Positions 10,351 through 22,441 of a stretch of DNA of 64,000 nucleotides are shown piece after piece; within the stretch, counting starts at the first letter, position 1; the number at the start of each line of letters is the position of its first letter. The notes beneath the pieces are model-generated. The model ran no database searches. It was given only the letters and a program-made list of their open reading frames with translations, and was not told the origin of the DNA. The DNA comes from Odontocerum albicorne (lineage: Eukaryota; Arthropoda; Insecta; Trichoptera; Odontoceridae), in assembly GCA_949825065.1 (NCBI GenBank), contig OX463845.1, positions 28,581,315-28,645,314 on the forward strand, read 5' to 3'. Position numbers and translations under genes: made by a program.

Positions 10351-12264
10351 CAAGTTACATGGTCACAAAAAACGTTCAAATGACTTTCCATCCCCACGAA
10401 ATCAATGAATATATGCGTAGCCTTTATGGTAACGGTTTCAATTTTTTTTCGAAAATTTATGAAACCTCACGCAATCATCAAGATATTTTGCTTCACTAGC
10501 TTGGGTCATATTTCTTGATTTTACCAAACTGTTTTTTTTTGTTTTAATAAAATGCTTTAAGCGATAGTCATAATAAACTTTATGGTTTATGTATTTTCAT
10601 TAAACAATAAAACGTTATTTTTATTCAATGAGTTTTGATATACTTTTATCAATTTGATTATTACCAAATTGATAAAATTATAACAACAAACGAGAAGTCT
10701 ATCATTATTTTAATTTTCCTTCCTCAAGTGAGGAACAATTTTGTGATTTGCATCATTGTTTAATTTAGAAACTTTTCCATTTATTTTATCAAGTCGGTAA
10801 TAATAAAATCTTGAAACAGATGAATCAAGATAGAAAAGTATTATCCATCATAAAAGAACTTTGAACTTATAATACGAAGAGAAAAATATAAGATCCTTCA
10901 ACTGTTAATGCAGGGGATAATTCAAGGCATGAGAAGTGTTGGGGAACAAGGCGCATCTTCTTGTACAAAAACTTATGGGAATGTTATGATTGCCAAACAA
11001 TTTATTTGTTCACGGCTGCTCCTTCACGAGTCCAAATAGTCATGATGATCGGCAACCTTCGATAAGGACAGGAACTTTGAGGAAGAAGTGATTTTATTCT
11101 TATAAGTGATATATTATATTTCTAAGTATATATCAAAATGAATTTAAAGAGTTCAAAAATTCATACAAAATTTAATAAGTACCTTAGTTTTTCGTCGAAA
11201 TATAACATAAATTGATTATGTAGTTGATATTAAATGTATTTATTTGCTTGTATGGTACTCAATATATCAGAATCGGTGACGCAAAACCTTCGGGTTAAGA
11301 ACTACTGGAGTTGGCACGTAGCTCACAGTTTGACAATGTACGTGCTGGAAATACTATCACCCGTCTACGAGTACATGTATACACTCCCACACGTCCAGCG
11401 CTTGCGAGTATGGCTACGTATGAACTCTTAAATCAGACTTAGACACCTTTTTTGGTGGCGGTTAGTCCAATTACACCTTTTTTATTTCGACCAAGTGGCA
11501 TCCTCCATGATATAGCCCCCTTCATCGCCTCACTCTCATCAAGAGTGACTAATGTAAATTTAATTCCCTTGTATATCTTTAAATACCAAAATCGATTTAC
11601 ACTTTGTATTGTGCTGACAAGAATAGAGCATTTACAATAACCAGTTTCATAACGAAAAATCCCTCTGTATAAACGATTTTTGAACATTCAAAAATACAAA
11701 TTAATTTAACCTTAAAAATCGATTAGGTTGATTCAAACGTAATTGCCGTTTTTTTCATATATGAAAGTTTTTAATATTTTAAAAGAAACAATGTTTATTT
11801 AATCAGTTGAATAATTTCCAATATTAGATATAGTCTCATCTTACCTGTCAGTCAATTAATATATCAATTATTGTTAATTAAATTATCATACGATCGATAG
11901 AAAGGATTGTTACATGATCCTTCCTTTGCAATAGAACACTCTATCATATCAGATAGAGAGTGTCATATTTAAGTAATTACAAAAAAGTATACTTCAAGAC
12001 TAAAAAAAACCATTTACAAAGAAGTAATGTCAAAACGGTAATAATTTTCCCATCAACCAGAATATATTTAAGTTATTAGAAGTAATGAATTCTGTCCTGG
12101 CTTAGTTAAGACCTTTTATGGACATTATCCCTAATGATCATTTAATTACGATGAAACAATTATATTAGTGTCATCTTTGAGCTTCTTATGAAATAAATTT
12201 GACCATTAAATATATTTTAAAATAAATATTAAGTACTGCAACCTTTTTCAACATCGTTTTAACC
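10351..12264. other. AT-rich DNA with a possible LINE tail
   Basis: At 11015-11095 the plus strand translates to a stretch with HDDRQPSIRTGTLRKK and a stop, like the extreme C-terminus of some LINE polyproteins. This is weak. No other feature was found. Confidence 0.4.
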
Positions 12265-12600
12265 AAGATCGGAATATATGAAAGAAGGGGGAATGAAGAC
12301 ATCAGAAATGAATGTATCGATAAAATAAAATATTTAAAGATTATTTCGACATGTAGAGAAAACGAATGATGAAAGAATTACCAAGCAATTATTCAAGTCA
12401 GAAGTATAGTGTGTGTGAAAGAGGTAGACCGAGGAAAACGTGACTGGAAAGGAAGGTGTAAAGTATATACAATAAAAGATTGTAAATGACAAGATGTATG
12501 GATTTGAAGGAGACGAAAGATATGTAGTTGGAATTAAAGTATCAAGATTTGTTCTCTCTGCCTACCCCACAACGGAGACGGCATTATGAAATGTGTGTAT
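12265..12600 (+). pseudogene. LINE polyprotein C-terminal remnant
   Basis: Joined across frame breaks, the plus strand gives LFKSEVYSVCERGRPRKT, then a MYGFEGDERYVVGIK-like stretch and SLPTPQRRRHYEM. The 'GRPRKTW' block followed by a short tail is typical of the end of RTE-type and related LINE proteins. Several stops and shifts show decay. A similar tail is at 63230-63470. Confidence 0.6.
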
Positions 12601-12933
12601 ATTCGTAAAGGTTGACATTCACGCACATCCTGTCTTACAACCTGCAAAAAATTTTGTAGTGTGTTTGTCTTTGTTTTTTCCCTTGATCACTTTGCGGTTG
12701 TAAAAGCTGTCGGCGTATTTATTTTATTAATAAAACATTTTGTGACGTAAATATAATACTCGTACATAAAGTTTTTAAAACGTTCTCGATTCAAACTGTT
12801 TCATTAATTATTTGAATGTTAAAAGCCGAAATTAGAGGAAGAGCTACATCTATTCTATTTAGCAAAGATTTTTAAATTACTGTCACATATTATACATATC
12901 ATGTATCTACATTGTCTAAATAGACGGCTTTCG

Positions 12934-13312
12934 CGTATACAACCATACAAAACGCAAGCGTATACAACCATACAAAACTACATGTTACCAACACAATACG
13001 AGGTCGTCCAAAAATAATTACAATGAAACAAGCGTATACAACCATACAAAACCACATGTTACCAACACAATACGAGGTTGTCCAAAAATAATAACAATGA
13101 AACAAGCGTATACAACCATACAAAACCACATGTTACCAACACAATACGAGGTCGTCCAAAAATAATTATGATGAAACAATCGTATACAACCATACAAAAC
13201 CACATGTTACCAACACAATACGAGGTCATCCAAAAATAATTACAATGAAACAAGCGTATACAACCATACAAAACCACATGTTACCAACACAATACGAGGT
13301 CATCCAAAAGTA
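12934..13312. repeat. 74-bp tandem array with a mariner-end-like motif
   Basis: Units start with GCGTATACAACCATACAAAA at 12958, 13032, 13106, 13180 (one base changed) and 13254, a constant 74-bp period. A partial unit lies at 12934. Each unit contains TACGAGGTCGTCCAAAAATA or a one- to two-base variant. That word resembles the terminal repeat of some mariner elements, including the TA target. Open frames on the minus strand across it are repeat artefacts (WFCMVVYACFIVIIFG repeated). Confidence 0.95.
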
Positions 13313-15553
13313 AGCTATTAAACATGATGGTCTTATGAAGGTCGTCTGTAAAGAGATCTCTCTAGTAGACGTTAATTGAAATACTGATGTTTTTTGGAAT
13401 GTACGACTGTTGAGAGTATTTTTCTTTATGTAAATCCTTTTTTTTATTTCTACATTTTCCAAATGCCCTGTTTTTTATAATTTTTGAACAAGAGACATTA
13501 AACTAAGTATTTAACTTACAGATCTTCATCGAACGTATCGGTTATACTATTGTACATCTAAAGGTAATTTAACTAGTCGATACTTGCTGACGTTTATCGC
13601 ATGCAAGTGTAGTATTACTAACATATAGGTTTACACTCTTAAACTCGTTTCCATCGGAAATCAGTCCCAGAAATCCCTGGCGAAAGACCAACGTCTTACT
13701 TAACTAGGTTATCTTGGAAGTAATGTTATAAAGGTTTATATCTCGTTAGCTAAATCCCCATGTTTACTCTTTTAAAATACTCGTATTATCGTTTTCTTTG
13801 GATTAACAATCCAAACAATGTCCACTGAAATAATCACAAACCCAGGTTGTACAAATTTACTAAAAGATAAAAAAGTTTTTCTCATCCTACAAAGGCGGAG
13901 AATTTTGCGATCGCCCAAGTTTGTCGACCACAACTCTTCTTTTTTCAGTCCATTATTAAATAACTAGTGGTATAAATTTAACAAGCGTCTGGTTTTTATC
14001 CCACAGGTGCGCGGGAATGCCCGCCACTTTAATTGGACGTTAAAAGTTTTCTAGTTAACAGGGGCACTAATGAGATATTTTGGACATGGTGTGAATGCGT
14101 TTCCACTAGGTACACGATAATCCACCCCAGGAGAGTCGTGACTCCAGCGATATGCTGGACCGTAATTGATAAACCATATAAAAATTATAATGCTAGCATG
14201 GTTTCAAATGTAATCAATACTATACTAACGTTAAAAACAAAAACGATAAGTAAAATTCTTATATTAAAATTACTCCAAATTCCCAACTGGTTACACATAT
14301 TTTAAGACGATGCCCGTGATAGTGATTTAAATACTTGCATTTCAACATATTTAAAAATGTTCTGAATATTTGTTCTCATAGGATTTGTAAGGTCACAAGA
14401 ATACATTATTTATAGAAGTAACCTCTAGTTGGGATTTGAATACTTTCCATATATTTTAAAACCTTCTCATATGATTCGTAAAGTCACTTAGTGAGGTTTA
14501 TTGTTTTTAAGTTCAAAATAAGTCATTTTTATTTTTGTTAAATTTACTTAGTGAAAGCATAGATTTGGAGGTCTGTTATTTTAAAAAGTGATAGTAAATT
14601 TTAAAATATATCTGATGACACACACAACTCACTTTTTTTTTATAACACGTATGTTCACCCCATTTTAGAAAGAACCTTTCATATAGTACAATATATATTT
14701 TTTTTTCAATTATTGTTCGAGAAAAAAACAGTCATGGAAACTTTGTAAGTATAAACTCAGAGCAAAAATTATTTGCTTGGTCATAATTTTATTACAAAGG
14801 TTTTGTCATTTAAAAAAATATCGCTGTTATAAAAATATCAATCGATTGTTACGTACAAACGTAATATAATATTTTCAAAATTTTGATCACGTTTTCCAAT
14901 AGTGTCATTTCTATAGACATGTGTAAGAAATCGGCGAAATTTTCCCGTTGCCATATTTTTGTCCATTTGCTTTCCTTTTGATCCTTTCGTGACCTTTAAA
15001 ATGATTTCATTTTTTGCTCTCCTAGAGTCGTACAATTCCAGTGTGTTTACTTTTTATTCTGACTTCAATTATTTTATATTATTTTCATATCACCAATCAA
15101 ACTGTTATAAAATCAAATCAATCGAGTCAATATTTTATATATTTTTTGAAACGAATAATTTCTTCATTAATTATATTAATCCCCGTTTTACTATTTCAAC
15201 CTCCCATCCCGAGCCTCTTTTCAGACGGAATTATCACGGTTTGCTACGAGAGCAATGCTTAGGTCAAACTGGTGTCCTGTTACATCGGTAATATGTGGTA
15301 TATTGACCCAAACGACGAAACCTTTTGGATTCTTTTGTTACTCGTATTTATTAATTTTTGTTTTTGCTCATGTTTTTGCTCATGGCTAGTATATCTATGG
15401 TTACTAAATTAATTATTTTATGTTTATTTTTTATAACGCACTCGCATGTTGAAACATGCATAGCGGGTATTAATGTAATAAGTGAAATAATAAAACCATG
15501 AGGTTTAAAATATTTTGATTTGGAGTTCCACTAAGTAAAAGCCAAAAGCTTGC
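13313..15553. other. AT-rich DNA with one decayed SINE head
   Basis: At 13640-13735 on the minus strand, CCTAGTTAAGTAAGACG followed by GACTGATTTCCGATGG resembles the family C/B tRNA-like head. No other feature could be supported. Confidence 0.45.
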
Positions 15554-16236
15554 TTAAGGGGATATTCTACTCTAGAGGTGTGAATTTCGGTCGTTTTTTC
15601 AGACTTAATAAAAAAAACAAAATATATTTTTCCTATACATTTTTTACAGTTTGTTTATTGATGATTTGAGAATGTAAAAAAAAATTTGAAAATGCTATCA
15701 GCTGTTATATCGCGTCATAAAAAGGGGGTAAACTGGTCGATATGATTGTAACCCTTTCGTGCATTTGAAACAAAAATCATGCACAGTTTTTTGATAAGAA
15801 TAATGTCGTTATAGTTGGTACCATTGACAAAAAAGAATTGTAAAATGGAGGTTGTCTAAAAAAATCAATTTTTTTACCCATTTTTTTAAAATAGTGAAAA
15901 AACAGTTTTAAAATTTTCAAAGTAGGAACAATAGAAAAACATTTACTAAAGTTTTGTATCAAATTTGAAGGCAATCGGTCGGATAAAACTTGAGATTTTA
16001 TGTCGACCAGGTCGAAAAAAGTAGTTTAGAGAAAACCCCGTTTAAAGTTTTGAGATTATTGTCTGTCATTCCGGTGCGGCGCAATTGCTGCCTCATTTAT
16101 AACTATAACTTCGTAAATATTGCGAATTTTAAAATTCCCTTTTGATAACATATTTTTAAAGGTCTAAACTTTAAGAATACGCAAAAAAATAAAAAAAACA
16201 TTTTTTTCAAATTTCTAGAGTAGAATACCTCTTTAA
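15554..16236. mobile_element. MITE-like element with inverted ends and TTAA flanks
   Basis: The left end TTAAGGGGATATTCTACTCT (15554-15573) is matched in reverse by the right end, AGAGTAGAATACCTCTTTAA (16217-16236). The inverted arms are about 20 bp with two or three mismatches. TTAA lies at both edges (15554-15557 and 16233-16236), which fits piggyBac-type target choice. A Harbinger-type TWA duplication is also possible. The interior of about 650 bp is AT-rich and non-coding, so the element would depend on a transposase in trans. Confidence 0.75.
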
Positions 16237-16376
16237 AATAAATTAATAATTATTTAATCAACGATTGTTTTTAAATATGTTATAAATAAATCATTTTGAT
16301 TGCAATCATCACAAAATTAAAAAAATAAAAGAAAGGTGATAATACAAGTTTTATTTCTTTAATAAAAGTTGATTAA

Positions 16377-16690
16377 CTCCGTGGCCCAGTTGGTAAGATA
16401 CTTGCCTCCGAATCCGGGGTCGCTGGCTCGATAACTGTTGGTACCCAATTAATTTCAAAAGTGTTTCAGTCTGGTTATCACTTTAGGCCTCTTCAACATA
16501 TTTCTAGTAGGTTGGAACATACGAAATTAATTAGTTTTAAAATATTCTAATATGGAGTTCCTCTAAATTTTAGCTCGTTATCATTTAAAACATCATTAAC
16601 ATATTCTAGTAGGTTGAGATTGCTACACAACAGTAAGCCCTTCAGGTTGTAATGTATACAACAAAAGTGTAATATACAATAATATAAAAT
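16377..16690 (+). repeat. SINE family B copy plus an extra tail
   Basis: The head GTGGCCCAGTTGGTAAGATA, then a B-box-like GGGGTCGCTGGCTCGATA, is tRNA-like. The body continues TTTCAGTCTGGTTATCACTT, GGCCTCTTCAACATATTTC and GTAGGTTGGAA. A second tail at 16600-16690 has ATTCTAGTAGGTTGAGATTG, CCCTTCAGGTTGTAATGTAT and ACAAAAGTGTAATATACA. It may be one interrupted copy or two adjoining ones. Confidence 0.75.
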
Positions 16691-17075
16691 TACGAATTAA
16701 AAAACTTAATTTGGATTTTTCCAAATTTAAACTATCCGACCTTTTTCACACCCTTGCGCGTTTCTGGCCATAATTAATTTTTCTTATTCAATGCAATGGA
16801 TTTTTAATAAAAGGACAATTTACGTAGCACCGTCTAGAGAGCAAGTGTGCTTTCTTTAATTCTTCTCAAGGGGTTGATTAATGGATTAAAAATATTACGA
16901 AATTACTATATATCATATAAGTTGAGTGTAAGGAGAGGAAAATAATGGATATGGATATGAAATGGTATGAAAACCGTAGAAAACGTATCGTGGGAAGACG
17001 AACTACAATAAAGCCTTTGAATATTTTCCGTTATGTGATAGTAACGACTTAAAATATAGTGTATGTGTGTATTGT

Positions 17076-17440
17076 TCATATATTATCATATATTTTGATA
17101 AGACCTCCCAAAAATGGCTGGATCAAGTGCTTCACAAAGTCGCACATGCCACCCATATATCTAATTCCAATAGGTAATCCATTCCACGCCATAGTAGCAT
17201 CAATGGCAAAAGCTACGTCATAATACCCCACCCAATTGGATTGATTTTGAACAGTCAATTCATTGATTGTAGAAGAGATCGACATCAAAGTTATACTCAT
17301 TTCGCAAGAAACGTCTCTCAAATACATATTCGAAAGATACAGTGGATACATCACATTAAGGGACTTGAATGCAAAGAAACAAAGTTTGACAACTATCCAC
17401 TCGCGACACTTTAGCCAGTGTAGACTTTTTAGAAGCGGGC
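17076..17440 (-). pseudogene. CR1/L2-like LINE RT C-terminal end, copy 1
   Basis: The minus-strand frame at 17354-17076 includes PLYLSNMYLRDVS, then AFAIDATMAWNGLPIGIR, and CDFVKHLIQPFLGG. The order 'hydrophobic repeat, W-N-x-L-P, then a FK.L...FL block' marks the end of CR1/L2-type polyproteins. Upstream, LLKSLHWLKCREWIVVKLCF extends the match with 'LHWLP...R..FK'. The segment aligns with 21110-21475, which is in the opposite orientation. It was not possible to assign the clade without a search. Confidence 0.65.
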
Positions 17441-18679
17441 TACTAATATGACAAAATTGACTACCATCTAGCAGCTACATTAAAAACAGATTTAAGTCTA
17501 GAAATATACGGATCAGGCAAATCAGAAAAAAAAAACCAGATGCTTCTGCTTGAGTTGTCTTCTACCATCGAAGATTGTCCAACATCTTGATAATCTATAC
17601 CTTGTTAACTGCATGCTTGAAATACGCAGTCGAACTGCTAATAAGGCATTCAAGTAAGTCATTGTACTCGTACCAAGAGATGCGGTGCATACTTCTAAGT
17701 ATTGTGGATTTACAATTTTGATAAACTAAATATTTGAAATCATTTTCATACCACATGAACGAGGCTGAAGTGCAAATTCCCCTTGTGAATTACCCTGTTT
17801 TATTCATACAGAGTTTGGACTAATCCTAATATCCTCTCCAGACACCCGTGAAATTCCTATCCCAGGTTTTACTTGACCTTTCGCGTCGTGTGAATTCATT
17901 TAAATAATAAATTAACATTTTTATATACAATTTTAGCCCTCGCCTCTATTTCAAAGGGAATATTTTCTCTACTAATTGAAAATGAAGGCTTTGTAAATAA
18001 TTATAAAATAAATAATGTTTTATTTTTTGGGCGCAACTCAAGGAAACTATTTTCAATAGATGAAACGAAAGGCAATTAATTATCAAGTTGGCAGATGACA
18101 GAGAATCATTTATCTGTTTCGTTTAAAGTATCAATCAGTCGGTGTCTCTGAGAAGTATTTAATATATGAAATTTGTATTTAGTATTTCAATGTTTGATAG
18201 AAATATAAATGATTGGATAAAGAGTAATTGTTTGTTAGACGGATGTTACAAGTATAATTAAGAAAGGATTCATGAGATAGTTTGGCCACATTTATAAATG
18301 AGACTGTTACTATTTTAAGTTATTTAATTGAGTTTACGTAAATTGAAACAGCCACTCAATAAATCTTTATTAGTCATGACTCGTGGTTAGCTCAGCGGTA
18401 TACTCGTATAAAAATCAACAAGCTCTCTTTACAACTCAGGGGTCGATAGGTAAACTATTGGATATTCTCACGAAGCTGATACCAGGAAAGAAAATGATAA
18501 TAATTAAAACACATGTAATAGATTAAAAAAATATTATTTATTATTGAAATCGGATCAATGATCTCGATACAAGTAGGTAGATTTCGAATAAGTAAATGGC
18601 TCGAATAACTCTCCAAATTGGAGGTTAAGTTTAAATCAATTTTGGATCAGTCACCCTAGAAGCGGCGATTGCACAAAAC
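17441..18679. other. AT-rich DNA with one tRNA-like head
   Basis: At 18376-18455, CGTGGTTAGCTCAGCGGTAT followed by CTCAGGGGTCGATAGG looks like a tRNA-derived SINE head. A TACTCGTA octamer interrupts it at 18400-18407. The acceptor stem cannot be folded, so it is not called a tRNA gene. The rest is unassigned. Confidence 0.4.
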
Positions 18680-19470
18680 AAGGTAAAATTGGCAGTGAAA
18701 TCAACAAGAATTACAATAAATAGATTCACAATACATTTGAGATTATTACGACGTATTGAATGGCTGACGTGTCCATTTCTCCCCAATTCACGAAGTCCAG
18801 GGCCGGGTACAGATGGCGTGAAGCTTGTCGATGGTCCTGGCGAAAATCTTTGGGTTCAGAAGAGGTCGGATGTTTTTCAAGAGTGCGTGACGGCAGCTGA
18901 GACCTTCCACGGATGGTCTCAGAGAGGGCACGCGTATGACGTAATAAGCATCTGCGTGTAAGGCTCCGATAATTGGCAAGCCGAAGTAGAAATGGGTCAG
19001 ATCCTGACGGGACAGAAGCAGCTTCTGGATAGGGGAGAATTCCTGGTAGGGAATCTCACCTTAACTGAATTTAGAGCTATTGAATTTAGACTCGAGAGTA
19101 ATTATTAATTAAAAGAATTACAATATGAAACAAACGGGCGTGAACCATATAGCTAATGGTTCGAGCCCGGAAGAAATGGGCGTCTGACCCGCGCGCACCC
19201 CTTTTATACGCGTTCTTTGTGGAGAGGAGAGTACCGGTCAGCCCGCTTACCTGCCCAGCGCGGCAAACCTTGAGACATCTTAGCCTTTGCCACCGTACAT
19301 TTTGCCGACAATCATAACAAACCCTGGTATGATCACGAGAAAATATTTCTAGAACGCAATCGAACCTCGTGATTCGTATCGATTTTGACACGTACTCAGC
19401 GAAGGGTAAATATTAACGATAATTTTAGATTCTCCTACTTTGTAGGCCGACCACTTGTCTCAACATGGCG
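18680..19470 (-). other. GC-rich LTR-like or promoter-like block
   Basis: On the minus strand this block starts TGTTGAGACAAGTGG (19465 downward) and has a strong TATA word, CGTATAAAAGGGG, near 19205. An initiator-like GGGTCAGACG follows about 20 bp further on, and a donor-like AAGGTGAGA occurs near 19062. On the plus strand its edge reads CTCAACA then TGGCGCCCGAGG, which resembles an LTR end plus a tRNA-Lys-type primer site; that would mean the opposite orientation. A 91-codon minus frame ending at 18788 includes LPIIGALHADAYYVIRVP and is not recognised. A solo LTR or an LTR-element fragment is the best guess. No matching second LTR is in the window. Confidence 0.35.
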
Positions 19471-19699
19471 CCCGAGGAATTTTGCGGAAATACTTTAGCC
19501 ATTTTGAATTTAGTTAAATTAAAAAATACTCGTCACAAAACGTATGTGAGAAATTAATGGACACCGAGGAAATACAGGTAGTCATCGACTTACGACCTCA
19601 ATCGGTTCCGATAAACAGGTCGTAAGTTGATCTGGTCGTAAGTCGGTTTTCCTAATTGATAAATTACTAAAGGCTTGAGTTTGAAACACGCGATGTTTT

Positions 19700-20333
19700 C
19701 GCCAAGCAGCAGAGTCAGCATATTTTTTTAGTTTTTAATCCAGGCATGCTTTTGGCTTCTTGGTGGATGTTTTCATCCACATTAAAAATTTGCTCCGGTA
19801 GATACCCTTTATCCGTTATTATTTTATGTCTGCACTTGCTGCTTCTCCAGTCACTCGAACATTATGCAACTGGAATATTTTCTTAAATCTCTTGAACCAC
19901 TGCAATTTGTAGCAAGTACTGGCGTACTTGCTACAAATTCTTAACTATAGTCGTCTGCGGCACGCTCCTTCAAAGTGTCAAACAAACTTCTAGCTTTCGT
20001 CTGCACAGTAAAAAGGGATAACGTTGTGCATTTTTTAATTTGTACTTCCATCCAAATATGCAACAGTTTCTCCATTCTGTGGATGGAACCAATTCGTTGC
20101 TTGATTATAACTGTCGACTGCATAGGTGCAGAACCAACCACAGCTTCACGAATTCTTTCTTTGTCCTTCAGAATTGTCGACATAGTAGTGTGATAGCATC
20201 AGATCACTCGCAATGGCATTAACTTTTTTCCTCCTTCGTACTGCTTAGTTACCATCATTTTTGTTTTCAAATCAATAGCCTTTCTTTGCTTCTTGGCAGG
20301 TTGAGAGATTGACATTTTTCTTTTTGTAGACAT
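19700..20333 (-). pseudogene. Tigger-type transposase, broken
   Basis: From the ATG at 20333 the minus strand reads MSTKRKMSISQPAKKQRKAI, the usual lysine-rich start of Tigger transposases before a CENP-B-like helix-turn-helix. After a stop and frameshift near 20205, the frame 20183-19941 gives MSTILKDKERIREAVVGSAP, then MEKLLHIWMEVQIKK and QTKARSLFDTLKE, which is the second DNA-binding domain. Further on come WFKRFKKIFQLHNVRVTGEA and, in another frame, EQIFNVDE, the site of the first catalytic Asp in this family. The rest of the DDE domain is missing. Stops, shifts and the palindrome at 19904-19939 show it is not functional. Confidence 0.9.
19904..19939. repeat. Perfect 16-bp palindrome inside the Tigger element
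   Basis: AATTTGTAGCAAGTAC (19904-19919) is followed by a four-base spacer and its exact reverse complement (19924-19939). It interrupts the transposase between the second helix-turn-helix and the 'WFKRF' block. No family member is expected to have a hairpin here. Confidence 0.95.
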
Positions 20334-20436
20334 CTCGGAAGGGCTTAAAAAATGCTTAAAAATACAGATCGCAGATTGTGGTCGTAAAGTCGAACAGTCG
20401 TAAGTCGCATAGGTCGTAAGTCGACGACTACCTGTA

Positions 20437-21109
20437 ATGAATTGATATAGGTGGAATTTTAACTGAGTGAACGATAAGAAGTATGAGAATAGTAGAGCAT
20501 GTTTGACGAGATTGGAGGTGGGTGAGGCAAGAACTGTGCATGGGTAGAAAAGCGGGGAGATCTATCATATTTGCCTACTTTAAAAAGGCATGGCTTGTTG
20601 ATATGCAGTTGAATAAAAAAAATATATGTATATTATATATAAATATATCTCATCTCTGTCCCCTATTTTATTCCACCTCTGTGTGTCTCCTATAAAATGA
20701 TAATCATCTTCATGTACCATATAAGGTTAAGTCTCCAACTTTGGTGATTACTAAGGCTAAAGCCAGTTATCTTGAGCCTGATAAAATAGCTCCCTAACAA
20801 CCTTTATTCAAGTCCAGTCTTAGATGTTGCAAAACTTCTTGTACCCCTTTAGTAATAAGATGTGAGAATAAGGTCATAGTTTTCACTCCAAATAGAAAAT
20901 ATCATACCTTGAGATTTGTAATATTTGTGAGAAAATCCTTAACAATTTCAGTTCTCATGAGGAGAGTGGGGTTGTTCACTAAGTTATTTCTAAGTTTTTG
21001 TTTCACATTCTTATATATTGCAAAATGTTACTCATGTATTTAAGTTTCAAATGTGAATAACACTTGAATCATATATTCGCAAACTTATAGACTCTATTTT
21101 CTTTGCAGC
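20437..21109. other. No gene; weak LINE-like piece
   Basis: A faint LINE-tail-like reading, with several shifts, lies at 20450-20610 on the plus strand. It was too weak to call. The remainder is AT-rich. Confidence 0.35.
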
Positions 21110-21475
21110 TGTTATGATGATCATCAATTTTTTCGTATTACTCCGCTTCTAAAAAGTCTACACGGGTTAAAGGGTCACGAACGGATTGATTTCAAACGAT
21201 GTCTCTTTGTATTCAAGTTCCTTAAAGGGATGTTTCCATTGTAGTTTTTAGATCTGTGTCAAAGATGTTTTTGAGAGACTTTCATAAAATAAATTGAATA
21301 TTCCAAATTGATCTAATAGGGTGTGGTATCATAACAGGGTTTTAGCCATTGTTGACCCCGTAGCGAAAAATGATCTGTTTCTAAATGTCAAAGATATGAC
21401 TGGCGCGTGGAGCTTCAGAAAGCATTTCAAGACAGATGTTTTTGGGAGGTCTTATCAAAATGTAAGATTATACTA
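21110..21475 (+). pseudogene. CR1/L2-like LINE RT C-terminal end, copy 2
   Basis: The plus strand aligns base for base, with many substitutions, to the reverse complement of 17095-17440. Shared blocks include CCGCTTCTAAAAAGTCTACA and TTTTTGGGAGGTCTTATCAA. Translation starts with RITPLLKSLHGLKGHERIDF, matching the other copy's LLKSLHWL. Later frames are broken by stops. Confidence 0.6.
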
Positions 21476-22441
21476 TGAATGAACATTACACGTATCCACT
21501 TTACTCTTCCTTAATTGAATTTGTTATATGACATGTCGGAAGGTATACAAAGTTCGTTTTAAAATTCCTTTTTCTTTGGTAAGTTTTCTGCGTTTTTTTT
21601 TTTACAAAATATATTTTTCTGAACATGGGCCGATGCCGGAAAGTATCCAATATAACGGCCGCAGCTATCACCTTGCTATTCTTACACTCATCATGTTTTA
21701 TTTGTTGTAATGTTTTACATCTTTTTATAATAATGTATTAGCTTCCCAAGTTGAAACGTCCACGAGAAGAGACATCTGTCAAAGCGGCGCTAAATAAATT
21801 GTACAATTATTATTATCACTATTATTGACCGAGCGCCCTCTGTCTATTCACATTTTATTTGATCTAATCACATTCTGGGGTATGCCTCAATTCCATAGAG
21901 CAGAATTACTATGGATAAATATTTAACCGCTCTCTCTCTCTCAACTTTATTATTGCAAAATAATGATTCTTGCTAATGAATATTAATCTTATTGTCTCAA
22001 GCCGACACTTTATTGGTATATCTGGGTCGAACAAATAATGCCAAGAGATTTGAAATGTTTAACTGTTTCCACAAGTTATTCCTTTCATTTTAAGATTAAT
22101 GAAATTAGATATATTTCAATTGTTTTTTTTTTCATGAAACATTATGTTTCACTATAATCGTGTTGGGGTTTAATGCAATGATTGAAATTAAAGTTTGGTT
22201 AAAGTTAAGGCGAGTAGACAAACATTCTCTTATTTAGCTGTTAAAATCTAGTGGTGTTTACCTGATCAAACTCTTCAAATATTTTATAGTTTTTATAATT
22301 TGCTTTTAATTGAAAGTGTTTTCGATATGTTTTATTTAACTATTTCCAGAGCATAAAATATCAATGTGTATGAATATTTATTAATTTGTATAAAGTTTAA
22401 AAAAATTAACCTTTCATCTTCCCAAATTGTTTGATATTTTT
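21476..22441. other. AT-rich DNA, nothing recognised
   Basis: Short frames only. The segment 21740-21850 is slightly richer in GC but carries no domain or repeat that I can match in the window. Confidence 0.5.

Larger units (their letters stand above)
19573..20436 (-). mobile_element. Deleted pogo/Tigger-type transposon
   Basis: The element spans 19575-20434 between TA dinucleotides at 19573-19574 and 20435-20436. The inverted ends are CAGGTAGTCATCGACTTACG on the left and, in reverse, CAGGTAGTCGTCGACTTACG on the right. More CGTAAGTCG words follow inside both ends. It encodes pieces of a Tigger-type transposase on the minus strand, with large internal loss. Tc1/mariner superfamily members target TA, consistent with the flanks. 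Non-autonomous. Confidence 0.92.

Noticed and set aside
12899..13277. Overlapping minus frames with repeated WFCMVVYACF
   Set aside because: By-products of the 74-bp tandem array.
12934..13312. CRISPR array
   Set aside because: Units are contiguous tandem copies without unique spacers, and the DNA is eukaryotic. The same holds for 22442-22738.
17263..17451. Plus-strand LINE endonuclease reading
   Set aside because: The minus-strand reading matches a LINE C-terminus and a second copy at 21110-21475, so the plus reading is a shadow.
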